From Anas platyrhynchos (Eukaryota; Chordata; Aves; Anseriformes; Anatidae), in the NCBI RefSeq assembly GCF_047663525.1, contig NC_092593.1, positions 28,794,501 through 28,858,500 on the forward strand: a DNA stretch of 64,000 nt. Direction: 5' to 3'. The notes beneath the pieces were generated by a model, which saw only the letters and a list, made by a program, of their open reading frames with translations, had not been told where the DNA came from and did not search any database. Shown in pieces: positions 35,463 through 47,693 of the stretch. The position numbers were made by a program, and so were the translations under genes. Position 1 is the stretch's first letter; the number at the start of each line of letters is the position of its first letter.

Positions 35463-38334
35463 CTTTTACAACATCACCCGTGCATTTACAGGCACTGCTG
35501 TGCCTGCTTCATGGCCCAGTCAGCAATGACCTAACACACTCATGCATCTGTAAAAAGGGTACAAACCTGAGCAACAGCCCCCACTCTTCTTGCTGGTCTT
35601 GAATTGTGGTAAATGAGACATAAAGGACAATCTTTTCAAAGGAAAAGCAAACGTTAATTTGACTCTGTGTTCTATCAGCATTTCCTGGGATTTCAGCCAT
35701 TAAACCAACTGCTCCAGGATGTTTAGAAAGTCATCATGAACATAAAAGTGCAATCTGAGGCTTTGCATACTTTTTCCTATTTTAATATTCTGGTGTTATC
35801 TTTTAAGTCCCCTATGCTATTGCAATTCTTATTTACTTAACACCCAGTTTTTATACACAGCATTTGTGTGCCCATAAATTTTTGTTTACTAGCACATAAA
35901 GAAGTACTGTTTGGAGTTCCCAGGAACTTGTTTTAAACAGCTTTGAGGATTTCCCAACCTACAGCATTACTGAAGCCTCGCCAGGTGCAGACCCAGGTCT
36001 ATGACCATGTATTTTTCCATTAGAGCTCAAGATCCCCATAGGATGATATCCCAGAGACTCTGCATTGTTTGGACAAGGCAGTGCAAAGAGGAGCAGCCAG
36101 AATGGGAGGTGTTGGTTCCTCCTCTGGTCCTATAATGCACAAGCTCCAGAGGACCTTACAGGAGCCACCCTTAAAGCCACCAGCAGGGCATTGATGTGTT
36201 CCAGTTTTTGTTGCCATCTCCAGTATCAGGGTGACATTGACGCGGACTGCCAGCAGGACTGCAGGCCTCGTGTCTAGCTGTGCTCAGGCAGTGCGGGCTT
36301 CCAGACCACGGCTAATCAACTTCATGAAGTGCTTGTTTATGCTTCACTTGTGCAGAGACCCTTGCTCCAAGTTTTATTTCCTTGCTGCTCAAGATCTCAT
36401 TTCCTGTGATCAGTTCAAGAAGTCTGTCTCAAATAAACTGCAGCGCTTCTCCAGAACTCCTATGGCAAGTTGTTCTCGCTGCACATTTCCTTTGAATTCT
36501 TGTCCATTTTGAAATGGAGACCATACCTGTAAACTTGTTACTACTTTACCTTCAGAGTCAGACGTCAGGCACATTTTCTATAGTCACCCTTTCTACAGTG
36601 TCCTAATGGCTCACCACTTCTGTCTTCTAACAACTCCAATGCCAACCCTAACCCTTAACCTCAACCCCCTAACACCAATGTCACTAATAGTCTTGTCTAT
36701 CTCCCCCAAACAGCCAGGCAGGTTTGCAGAAATAGGTCACAGACACAGGCAAGTACCACCTAGGATGACACCTCCAATTTCACAAGCTGGGCAGTCTTCA
36801 GACTCTAGCCATTAGACTGAGCTTCCAACTATGTATTTCTGAAAACCTGTCCCTCCTTGCAACTGTGCAATAGGTGGAAAAGGCAGGCAGGCAGTTTGCG
36901 AATACCCCTGTGCAAAGGCACCTAGGGACTACGGAAATATTCCCATTCAGCCTTCCTCTCTGTTGTGTGGCGTTGAGCTCAGCCATTTCAGTACCAGCTT
37001 AAGTGCAGGTGGACGCAGCTCTCCCAGAGATGCCACACAGCAGCAGCACACGTAGGTGAGTCCAGCCGTCCAAGGGGTGTGTGGGCGGAGAGCAAGACTG
37101 AAGCCCTTTCTCCCAGAACATTTTCCCTTTTACCACTTTCACAACCCGTGCTTTTTGACATCTCTTGCAGAGCATTTTTCCATTAAGCCAGGCGAGACCT
37201 TTGAGTCCCAAATCTTGCCAAATCAGTGGGAAGAGCCTCTGCAGAGTGAGGCAATTGCATTCCAGCTTCCTGGTGAGGCAGGACCCCGAGAGCAGCTAAT
37301 GCCACTGCGACCTGCAGTACACGCTGGGTAATCCTGAACTATCTTTATGTAGCTTTCAGATGAGCTTTAGTTGCATAGCCCATGGTAGCGAAAGAGTTAA
37401 AAATGCGCATTTTTGGGTCTTCATGATGAAATACAGCAAGAGCAAAATGACCCAGCTGCATTTGTTTTATTTTCTTGTCACCAGAGAAACAAGAAGGAAA
37501 AATTTACAGTGGTGTTTCCATGAAATTAGGAGAAAAAAAGCCACATAGTTTATAGAGGAAACCTCACTCCCCTCCACAGTCTCTTACCAGTGATGGTTCA
37601 AAAAATGTACATTTTTGAACTTAGTCACATCCCGCCCCACCCTAGGTCCTTAGCTCCATGTACAAGAAAGAGATTTCAGTTTCCTTTTTCTGCCGATGAA
37701 CTTCTATCTAAACATTTGCTTTTTTCACTGCTGGAGCCTGGAGGTACTGCCTCCCTATGAAATGACTACTCTGGCTAAGGTTACAAATAAAATATAGACT
37801 TTCTCTGTTAGATTTCAGCTAACTGTATGAATAATATTCCCTCAAGACATACTCATTATATTGAACCATAAATCTACTGGGGGACACTGTTCTGCAGTGA
37901 GTAATAGGTATAAATAGAAAGGAAAGGAATTAATTAGTGCCTTTGCCTGGGAAAAGAGGGGGCTGAAAGGGTTCAGATAGGAAAAAATAATAAAATAAAA
38001 AGGCTTTCCCCTTAATGTGGGGGTACAACAGGGCTGGGAGTAGACTGGCCCTGGTTGGAGTGACTTCCCTCAGGAGTCTGGTGGCCTGGCAAGGACACAT
38101 TAGGGCTCAACAATTGAGCTGATTTATTTGAAATGCTAATCTTGTCTTTAATCCCAGCTTTGTTTCTCTGTAACCACACTGTTCTGCTGCCCTCAGGTCT
38201 TCAGCAAATGCTTCCAGTATCAACACTTCTATACAGATGAATCCTTGGGACAGATTATGTGTAATTCCCATTTCAAGGAGACCAGTAAAAAGGAATTAGA
38301 AAGGAAATATGCAAAAATCCTTGAAGCCACAAAG

Positions 38335-38366
<32 letters not shown>

Positions 38367-41300
38367 ACTGGCTTTAGGAAACTCTGAGTCTTCCTAAGAG
38401 AAAATTTGGACTTCAAGGATGCAACTTGTAATTAAAGACACTTACCAAAAGAAGGTATTACGTTTGGCTTCTTGGGAAACTCGAATCCTAACAACCTCCC
38501 AGAGAACTGAGCGTGGCTGTCCTTGTTTGGGATGCTTCAGCACACAGTGCCCTAGCGCAGATGTCAGGCTGAGCCCAGCTCAGTACTGAAGGCAGAAGGT
38601 AAGGTTTGTCAGCTCCTCCCGAGAGAGCCTTGCCTCTCAGGAGCACAAAGCCTCTGAAAACCCTTCCCTTGATTCTCTCCCCACCTATACATTAAGCTTC
38701 TAATTTTTATCTGAAAGAGGCTAAAGGAAAATATAATCGCCCTCCTTCCAAAAACACAGAAGCTTTTGGATGCAGGTAGAAGGGAGGCCAATGAGGGTTG
38801 AGGAGCTGATTAATGCACACATTAGCTGATGGATCCCAGCTGGAGCCAGATGTACTGACTGAAACTAAATGAATTTAGAGTCACAGGGTCATAGAATTTA
38901 CTGAATTCCTCCTTTTTATACTTTATATTGTATTCCCTTAAAAATTCACAGGGGGAAAAAAAAAAAGGAAAAAAAAAAACAAACCCTGACTTTCACTGGG
39001 ATTCACTACTGCTGTCACAATGGAAGCAAGAAGTGTAGCCAATGAGGGGCACTTTTCCTCTCTAGCAGGTAAAGCAGGTGTGAAGATTTGCATGTCTCCT
39101 TTTGAGGACTGCTATTGCTGCTTTTCTTGCATTGACAGAAACTGACACTTTAAAACAGAAAACAGGGAGTGAAACAGAAATCCATGGATCTGTTGTCTTG
39201 CCTAAGCCTGACAACAAGCTGTGAGATAACCCACAGTAGCTATGTCACTAGAGGTACAGAAGACACTGCACAGGTGAACCACATCAACAAGTAAGACTGA
39301 ACATTAATCTCCCTGGTGTTTCTGCAGTGGTGACAACTATTTCTAGCTACTTACTGACAACATTGCCACCCAAACCTCTAGAAGATGAGTGAAGTCCTGG
39401 AGCAAGGGTTTCCATCAAGACCTCATTCATGACCTGAATGCAAGGCCGAATTTGCCACAGGAAAAACTACTAATAAAGACAATTTGCAGCTAATTTGTGT
39501 CTTGCTGAGAGGGTATGTCAGGAGATGTGCCTCCAGCTGGAGCACAGGGAACGAGCTGTTCCTCAGCTGTGAAGCTTTTCCACTGTTCAACGCTGCTGCT
39601 TTCCACGTATTTGATGTGATTCCAGGGAACCCTCCAGAGCTCCCAACTTCCCAGCCCAGCTCCTCAGGTCACGTACAGCAGAGCAGGGTGCATGTGCTCT
39701 TGGCACAACATGTAACACCTCCTCTTCCCTTACAATACTCCAGTTTTTGCTCTAGCATAAAACATCAGAGGGCCTCATCTCATTTGTAGCTATAGCCTGG
39801 TGATCAAGAAATGTATAGCTCTATAATGAAGATTCCTCTCAGCCAAAGACAACACTGCAATAAAACTCTATCATCAGTGAACCTGCTATGACTGACAAGG
39901 AAATGACATTTCCACCAAGTGTCGTAAAAATTCAAACAGGAGATTTATGCACACAAGAAATATAATACCATTAGATACGTCAGTGTTAAAAAAAATAAAA
40001 ATAAAATAAAAAACTCTTCTGTGACCTGGTTCCAAGGTCCTCCTGCAAAGCAAACCTAATGGGTCGCATTATTAATGTGTTACTGAGACAAAACAAGCAA
40101 AGCAAGTCAGCAATAGAGAGGTACAGAAGGACGGCAGTATTGCCACTATTCCCTTGATTCTTTTTTGACAATACCTTAAACAAGCCCAAGAAATCAGGGT
40201 CACAAGAAAGTTAAAAGATTTTTGCTGGGGATTTGACATATTCTGTTACCTGTTTAACTGAATGCCCACGTCCTTCATTTGAGCATTAATTTGAACCCAA
40301 CTTGCAACATCAAACGAAGTAATTTTGATCACCTGCTAGTGATAAGTAGCACCTTGTGTTTAAACTACTTCTCCTTAAGACTGTCAGTGGAACATAAATG
40401 CTTATCTCCAGCCCAAACAGGCTTGAGATTTTCCAGCTCTAGTGTGTGATAAACAAAATTAACACTGGGGAGGTGAAAGTGCAGGCATGCACTCACTCAC
40501 TTTCTTTGACATACAGCTCAGGGTCCTGAAATGGTTGGCCTTACCTCCCTGAGCACCTTGGTGTGCAGCAGCACAACTAGCGTAACTGCATTAAAAACGT
40601 GCCATTTCTCCAGCCCTGGTCCAAGGCCTAAGGAAGTCACAATGTAAATAGGTTGTGCCTATCCTAAAAACGCGGCAGTGATCGTGTCAGGCTCAACACT
40701 CTGCATTCAGGAAGATTTTAAAGGTTTAGCAGTTGAACAGTGTGTTAGGTCAGGCAAACACGAACATCCTTCAAAGCAGCCTGCTCATACTTGCACTCTT
40801 CCCCACCTCAGGAAGGCAGATTCGATGTCCTTTCTGTAGGATACATAAAACTAAAAGGCACTTCTGTGATCAAGATATAGCATAGTCCACATGCATAGAG
40901 GCAAAAGGACAAGCACAATGAGAAGGATGAAAGGTAGAAAGGGTCTAGAAAAGGGAAATGGGGAAGGAAGGATTTGTGGAAGTCACTGGAAACCCTGTGG
41001 GGAAATCAGCCTCCCACGTTCCTTCTGGAGAATCCAGATAATTGAAGGCTGTGGGAATGCTTTACAGAAAACCCCAGACCAGGGGTGATTAAGTTCTCCA
41101 GACCTCTCATCAGCAACACATGGATCCCATCAAGAGACCGCTGCTTTGGCCGGCAGTGAGCAGAAGTCTCCTCAGGGGGAGGACTGGGGCTTGCCTGCAT
41201 CTGATAGCAGGAGACAGCAGGGAGCAGTTTTATTTTTACAAAGCCTCTGCCATGTTTCATCTCTGCGAGCAAATATCAAGCTCACCTCTGGTCTGGGGTT

Positions 41301-44300
41301 TTGCTGTTGAAACCCTTGCTAAGAGATATGAGCAGCACCAGGTCTGTTTGCTGCTCTGCTGCACCAGCAGTGAGAGCAGGGATGAGCAACAGAGGTTGTG
41401 GAGCACACCACAGAGGAATACAACCAAAAATGCCAGTCATGGTTAGAGCTTGGGTTTGCTACGTCTGAGCTGCTGAGGTCAGTGTGCAGCACCGGCCCCT
41501 GCTGCAGTAGCGTCACCCCAAATTAAGAGTCTTGCTCTCAGGGAGAACTTGTTTCCAGAGCCAGCGGCTGCTTTCACACAGCCTGAAGCCCACGTTCCAT
41601 GGGAACACAGATTTCAGAGCCATCATTTGAACATAGAATCACTATAAATTCCTCCAACATCATCACAGCTTTAATTTATACCTGCTATGCTCTATGCTTC
41701 CTTCCAGACAGTTTGGCCGGACAGGATAACAACGTGTGCACACGCTCTGGAAAACAACAACCCGCACCCTAGAAAACACTGGAACTGAGAGGGCTACAAG
41801 TCTGAACACAGACACATGGCAATATCCATCCCTCATCCCCCCAGAGCAGGGTAGAGAGCTTATGGTGATTTTAAATGGCTCCCATCTTCTCTTCAAGCGT
41901 TATCATAACACAGGCCAGAAAGCCAAGAGCTATAGACAGGAGTTCATCAACAGGTCCGGGCAGTAATAACACATTTGTTCTTCCCACAGTGGCTCTAATC
42001 ACAACCAGGGCTCTTCTGGACAGAGGAGCTGAATGCTTTGATTGTAGAGGGATTGGCTCTGGCAAAGATTAGGCTCTTTGGCTGGAAAAATCAATGTTCT
42101 GTATTCAAAAGATTTCTCCAGAAATCACATATTTCTACAGAATACCTAGAACTGAGCCAAACATTTGAAAGGAAACATTTCAGACATGGAGAGGTTATCC
42201 ATAACCTGCTGAAGAGTGGGAGCTGCCAGTCTAGTGCTGCAGTCTTTGCACCCTTTCTACCTTGCCAGGGCTGGGAAGGGAGTCCCACCCTTCAACAAGC
42301 TATGTATGGCATCTCAGCCCAGGTTTCACTTACTTCATTTCCACAAAAGTCTGTGGAGCATGAGCAAAAAGCACGGGGATTTCAGTGCCTAGATGAACTC
42401 TCGCTTAAGCGAAAGATCAGTGATTTTTCCAACCCAGTGCTCTGGGTTAGGAAAAGATAGATATTATTTTGCTCAGTCGTTCTCAGCCCACTGCTACATG
42501 AGCAACCACAGCCTCTCTTCCCAGAGGCCAGCAGGGAGCACGTAGGCTTTCCTCCCGTTCCCCATTCGGCTGCTGGTGTGCTCAGCCTTGGAGGTCACCA
42601 GCTCTGCCTGCAGGGCTGGGCACAGCACCTGGCTGCTCCTGGTGGCCAGCGGGGACCAGCAGGGCAAACGGCTGCGGCTTTCTCCTTCACAGCATCTCGG
42701 AGCCCCAGGCAGGGAAAATACTGATAACAGCAATGACATCCGTGCTCCTGTCACCAGGTGGGCACAGCACCCACTTCTGGCCAAAATGATCCCTAATCAG
42801 TCCCTTGGGCCTCCTGGGGGGTGCGCTCCCATAAAGAGATGCTTGAAACATGCCCTATGAGCACACAGATCTGGTTTCTTCTAATGTAAATCTATGGCCT
42901 CCCTCTTTGGAGGCTTTCCATTTGTGTGGAGACTGGAGGCAAAGGGAAATAAAAATCCCCTGCCTTAAATGGAAACATTTGCGAGGAACGGGGTAAGATC
43001 AGCTGCCAAGTTACTTACTGCAGTATGACTAAGCAGCAAAATCAGTGCAAGATACTGGACTTTCTGTAAGCTGCTGATCTTTCACACAGACAAGAAACAC
43101 GCAGCTTGCCCCTACTCCTCTCTCCACCCCCGGACAAAGCATGGCGATAGGCATAGCTCTGGCAGAGACCATTCAGGTTTGGAAAGAAAATGAACAAAAA
43201 TATTCAGATAAGAAAATTATTTTTTAATTCAGCAAAGAGTTCCTTGCAACACTGTACTAAAATCACTTGCTTACTAAATTTCTTCTAACACAGCAGTGAA
43301 AACTATCAGGCCTTTATTCACTGAAACAATTTTTTACATATAGGACTTATATTTCAAATGTTTTACCACAATAAAGGCTTTTTTGACTCTTCCAGTGCAA
43401 ATTTTCTGGAAAAGATGTCCAAAGTAATACATCTATTTTTACTAATGCGACACATATGTCCTTTCCTGTGGATAACAAGCAATCACTAGTTAAAGAGCAA
43501 TAAAAAACTGTGTTTGTGGGTCAACTTCAGCTGTGAGCACTTCAGTTCCAGCTTCACAACTGCACAGTGAACATGTGCTTCAAATCGGGCTCTCAAAATC
43601 AATTGAGTGTAAAAAACTGATCAACGTAGGCTTGATTGAGCTATCTGAGCTCACAGAAATATATGATAACAGTTTACCAGGGCTGAATGGTAGCATCTGC
43701 TCTTACGATCACAAGTATCCATGCCCGTCTGAAACAGGCACCACGATGTCCTTAGTAGCCAAGTGCAGTGAAATGGGGATTGTATGGGCCAGTTTGTCAC
43801 CTTCTGGCATGTCTGACAGGGCTCCAGATGATTTTACTCCAGACATGCTTATTGTCCCTTTTACGGAAAGATCCAGACTGATTAGATTAGATGGAGACTT
43901 CAACAAAGATTGCTCAAGCTACAGGAAATAAATAATCTCCAAATGACTTATATAGACAAAGGCACCTATCCTGGCAGTGACGCACAGCATTCAGCTGGTA
44001 TAGGTGACCCAGCAGAGTGCTCCTTTGCTCCTGTACAATGAAGGAAGAACAGACAACATTAAGCCAGAAGTGTGTCTGAACAGAAGTTTGGCTTCATGAC
44101 ACATCACTGTCTTTGGCTTGTGTCCCCCATGCACCCAGGCTGTTTTCCCCAGGGAAAACAGGGGGAGGCATTCAGTGCCTAATTCTCCTACAGCCTTAAG
44201 TCATGGTCTTGGGCAAACTCGTAATGTCTGTGTTTTGCAATTCCTCACCAGCAAGATAGCTCCTATAAAGTGTTTATCTCTCTTTTCTTTACCTAATAAA

Positions 44301-45480
44301 GTCATCAGACATCACAGTCAACAAATATTATACAAACACATTAATTTACTAAGTTGTTTTTTGTATCTTCCAGCATTACCTGGAGACCAGGCACAAGACA
44401 ACCAGAAACTGCTCTGATTTCAAAACAGAAGAGTTTGAATTGTGCAACACCTCCTGGGCAACAAGCACCCCAATAATTCTGAGTATCCTGACACGATCAT
44501 TGCTGTCCTTACTGTGCAGGCCAGGCCCTTCTGTATTATAGTTTCTCATGGCACATTGCCTCCTCGTGTGAATTCCCCTCCCTACACTAAAGGGGGTACA
44601 GAAAGGCTGCCTAGCCAGCACACTTTTTGCCTTCAGTGCTTGAGTGGTCCCTGTTTGCCAGCCAGACGGCGTCTGCCGGGTGACACAGCTCCAGAGATGT
44701 GGCAATGCCGTAACTGACTCACTGCTTGCTTGTGCAGCACTTACCATCACAGTGCTCTTTTTATCTGTCTTGCCGTGTGCATGAGGGGCTTCCCAGACCC
44801 TACCTGCATAAAGTTTTGGGCCCTAGGGAACCCAAATGTGCAGGAAATCCCAAATCCCTTGAGATTATGCAAAAGGAGCGGCTCCATTTGGGTTGGAAAG
44901 CACCGCATCCCCAGGGCCTGCCTGCTTGCAGATGAGCTGGACAAACTGCCAGCTTGCACAGCAAGGGGACAGCGTGGGCAGAAACGTGAGACACCAACTG
45001 AAACTGGAAACCCCTGGGAGACCCAGAGACTCTAGGCCAGGTTGCAGGGCTCTCACAAGCTCAGAGCACACTTGGCCTCAGAGCAGTGTTGCTATCGCTG
45101 CGTGCAGCTCTCCTCCTGCACTAAGGAGCTGCAGGAAGGGGCCTGTGAAACCCAGGGGTGTTGCACAGGGAAATTACACCAGCTGAGCCTGCTCCCACCT
45201 TGCCCCACACGGTCGTCTGCCTCCTTGCTGCCACAGCCAGTAAAACCAACACCAATTTCCTCCACAAATCATCCTGGTGTTAAATCTCAGCTGAGTGGCT
45301 CTAGGGAGGAGCTGGCTGCTTCATTACGGGAAGTAACATTCAGCGCTGCATTAACAGGGCAGGGGGAAGGAAAAGGGGCCTTGGACATGTGCTATGCGTT
45401 GGGTACAAAGTGTTCGGTCAAGCCCATGGGGCCTTTACCAGCTGTGCACCATGAATGACACATCCAGCAGGACTCAGGGG
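35463..45480. other. Intergenic DNA with no supported gene
   Basis: Ten kilobases without a credible exon chain on either strand. A 27-T run lies at 38340-38366, and A-rich tracts occur near 38950-38985 and 39988-40012. Short motifs near 38880 and 41635 resemble the CR1 terminal TCATAGAAT repeat but are not followed by CR1 sequence. The longest isolated open frame (43533-43931 plus, 132 codons) has no family resemblance, so I do not call it a gene. Confidence 0.55.
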
Positions 45481-45489
45481 CAGCGCTGG

Positions 45490-45685
45490 GCTGGCTCAGC
45501 ACGCTGCTACGGCGGGTTTCAGCTCAGCAACCCGCCACATGCTCGTGTTCCTCCCCCCCGACCCCTTTTGACACACTTTTCAAAGGAGCTGCGGGGATCC
45601 AGATGGGAGGCGTCCAGCCGCCCGCGGCTACGTGCGTGCCCAGCGCTTCCACGCCGGCCAGAAAAGCTGACGGCCTGATCTTTAT
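45490..45685. promoter_or_regulatory. Short CpG-rich cluster in the intergenic region
   Basis: By hand count about 18 CpG dinucleotides fall in 200 bases here, much denser than the surrounding intergenic DNA, with runs such as CCGCCCGCGG (45619-45628) and a C-rich tract at about 45553-45561. It is the densest CpG patch I noticed between the two collagen genes. It could be an unannotated promoter, a distal COL6A2 first exon or an enhancer. No exon could be tied to it. Confidence 0.35.
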
Positions 45686-45689
45686 CCAG

Positions 45690-47649
45690 GACTGGCTTGC
45701 CCTAGAAAATCAGAAAAGCAACACGCTGTTTTTACAAGCTGCCTTTGAAAAATCTCATGTACTTCAGGTCCCGTGGAAAACACCGTATGTAGCTGTGTTT
45801 CGCTCTCACATTAGGCAAGACATAATATTATATGCAGGGATAACTTTATTGCCAGAGGTGCTATCAGAAACCCAGAATCCTCAGGAGCACTCTGGGCTTA
45901 ATTTCCCATTTATGCAGAAATACACGTGACTCAAAGCAGCAAATGCTTTGAGGCTGCTGAGGGCCTGGATTCTTTAGGGTAAGAGAGGGATTTGTGGGGA
46001 TTTCAGGAGCTATTGACAAGCACTTTGAGCTAATATCCATGAGTATGAAGGTCTGAACTGCTGCCTAGAACAGAGCCAGGACAGAAACCCCAGCCAGGAC
46101 CTGACAGAGATGCCTTTTCTCCAGGCTTATGGAGCAGTGAGGAGCTGGGTTCTAGGTGCTAACCTGGCACGCTTATTCCTGCACTGTTTGCTTTATCCTA
46201 TGCCATGAAAAATGGTCTCGGTCTGACTGCAAGAGATGCGTTTGTACTGTTGCAGAAAGCCCTTCGTGGTTTACAGCAGTGCATGGGGTTTGAGGCACCA
46301 GGAGGAGTCAATCCCCCTGCCCTGCCACAGGAAAAGCTTGTTTCCAAAAAACAGGGCAGCAGGGAAGGTGCTGAGATCACCCAGGGAGGGAGCTTGGGCA
46401 GGACGGGGGCTTTGCCTGTCCCAGGTGTGTGCCTGCTTTGGGGCTCCCTGCGCGCTGTATTTCATTTCACAGCTGCGCCTTGCCGTGCATGTCTGCGGGT
46501 GCATTCCTGTGCATGCAGCTGCGTGGTCTGGCAGCTCCAGCTCTCTTCGGCTCCTTTCCGTGGAAGGATGCAATTTATTTGCTCTTGTCAAGCACCTCCT
46601 GGCCTTGCCTCTGCGACTGCGAGCAGTATTAGGCATGTATTTTCTGGGATGCCAGCTCAGATTTCAACCTTCAGCTTAGAAAATGACTTGTTGCTGGCTG
46701 TGAATAGCGTGCTATTGAAGGTGGCTAACTGAGCATAGCCTATTGATCCACATGTAAAACAGAGGTTGCCTTCCACAGCTTGCTTGGGCCAGTTAATTGC
46801 TTCAAAGCTGCCTGTATACAGACAGCTTGTGCCTTAATGCCTTTCCAGTCTCTAGGACAACCGTGCAAAACAGTCTCGAGGATCTCACTTTTCCTTGCCA
46901 GAAGCCGAGTTTTGGTTATTAAGTCATTACACAGGGGCTTGGAAAAGCTTTGTCCTGTCCCTGCAAGACCACGGAGGCAGCCAGGGACATGGGGGAACCA
47001 ACTGACAGACAACCATGGGCTCACCTTTTTGGGTAGAGGTCTCAAAATTAGACAAGAGACGTTTAGGTTGGACACTAGGACGTGTTTGCCGAACCTGACA
47101 GGGGAACAAATATGCGGTTTGTGTGGCAAAACATACCTTTAAGTGAGAAAATGAGCTAAATGACCTCTTGAAGTCTCTTCATGGTTTATTTCTAGGTGCT
47201 TCTGTGACTAAAGAAATCTAAGTTTGGTGAGGCACTAGCTGCTATTTGGCTTGCAGACTGTGAAAAACAGAATAAAGAAACAAGGTCTTAAGCTCATGCC
47301 TATACGAGGACTGCTAAAATGTGTGCTTTATGAAGCCAGTTCAGATGATGGTGTCGGGAACATGGCTTCCCAAGGTGTTATTTATTTGTTTATTTATTTT
47401 CCCAACGGAAAACTTACTCTGGTTTCTTGCAATTGCTGGGAGGCATTGTGTGTCCCTGATGTGTCTGGAGAGCTGAAGGACTTTCATTTTCTGCTTGTTC
47501 CATTCAAACAGTCATCGCAGCCAGTCCAACCTCTTCTCACAGGAGCTAACATTTGTGTTGTTCAAACTCTGGACAGGTCTGTTGTTGGGGGATGTGAAAA
47601 CACCTGCCAGGAGGTGAAGGATTTGATGTAAAATGCATCAGTATCTTTG

Positions 47650-47693
<44 letters not shown>

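Noticed and set aside
38879-38905. Second CR1-tail-like motif (TCACAGGGTCATAGAAT)
   Set aside because: Isolated 17-base likeness without flanking CR1 sequence.
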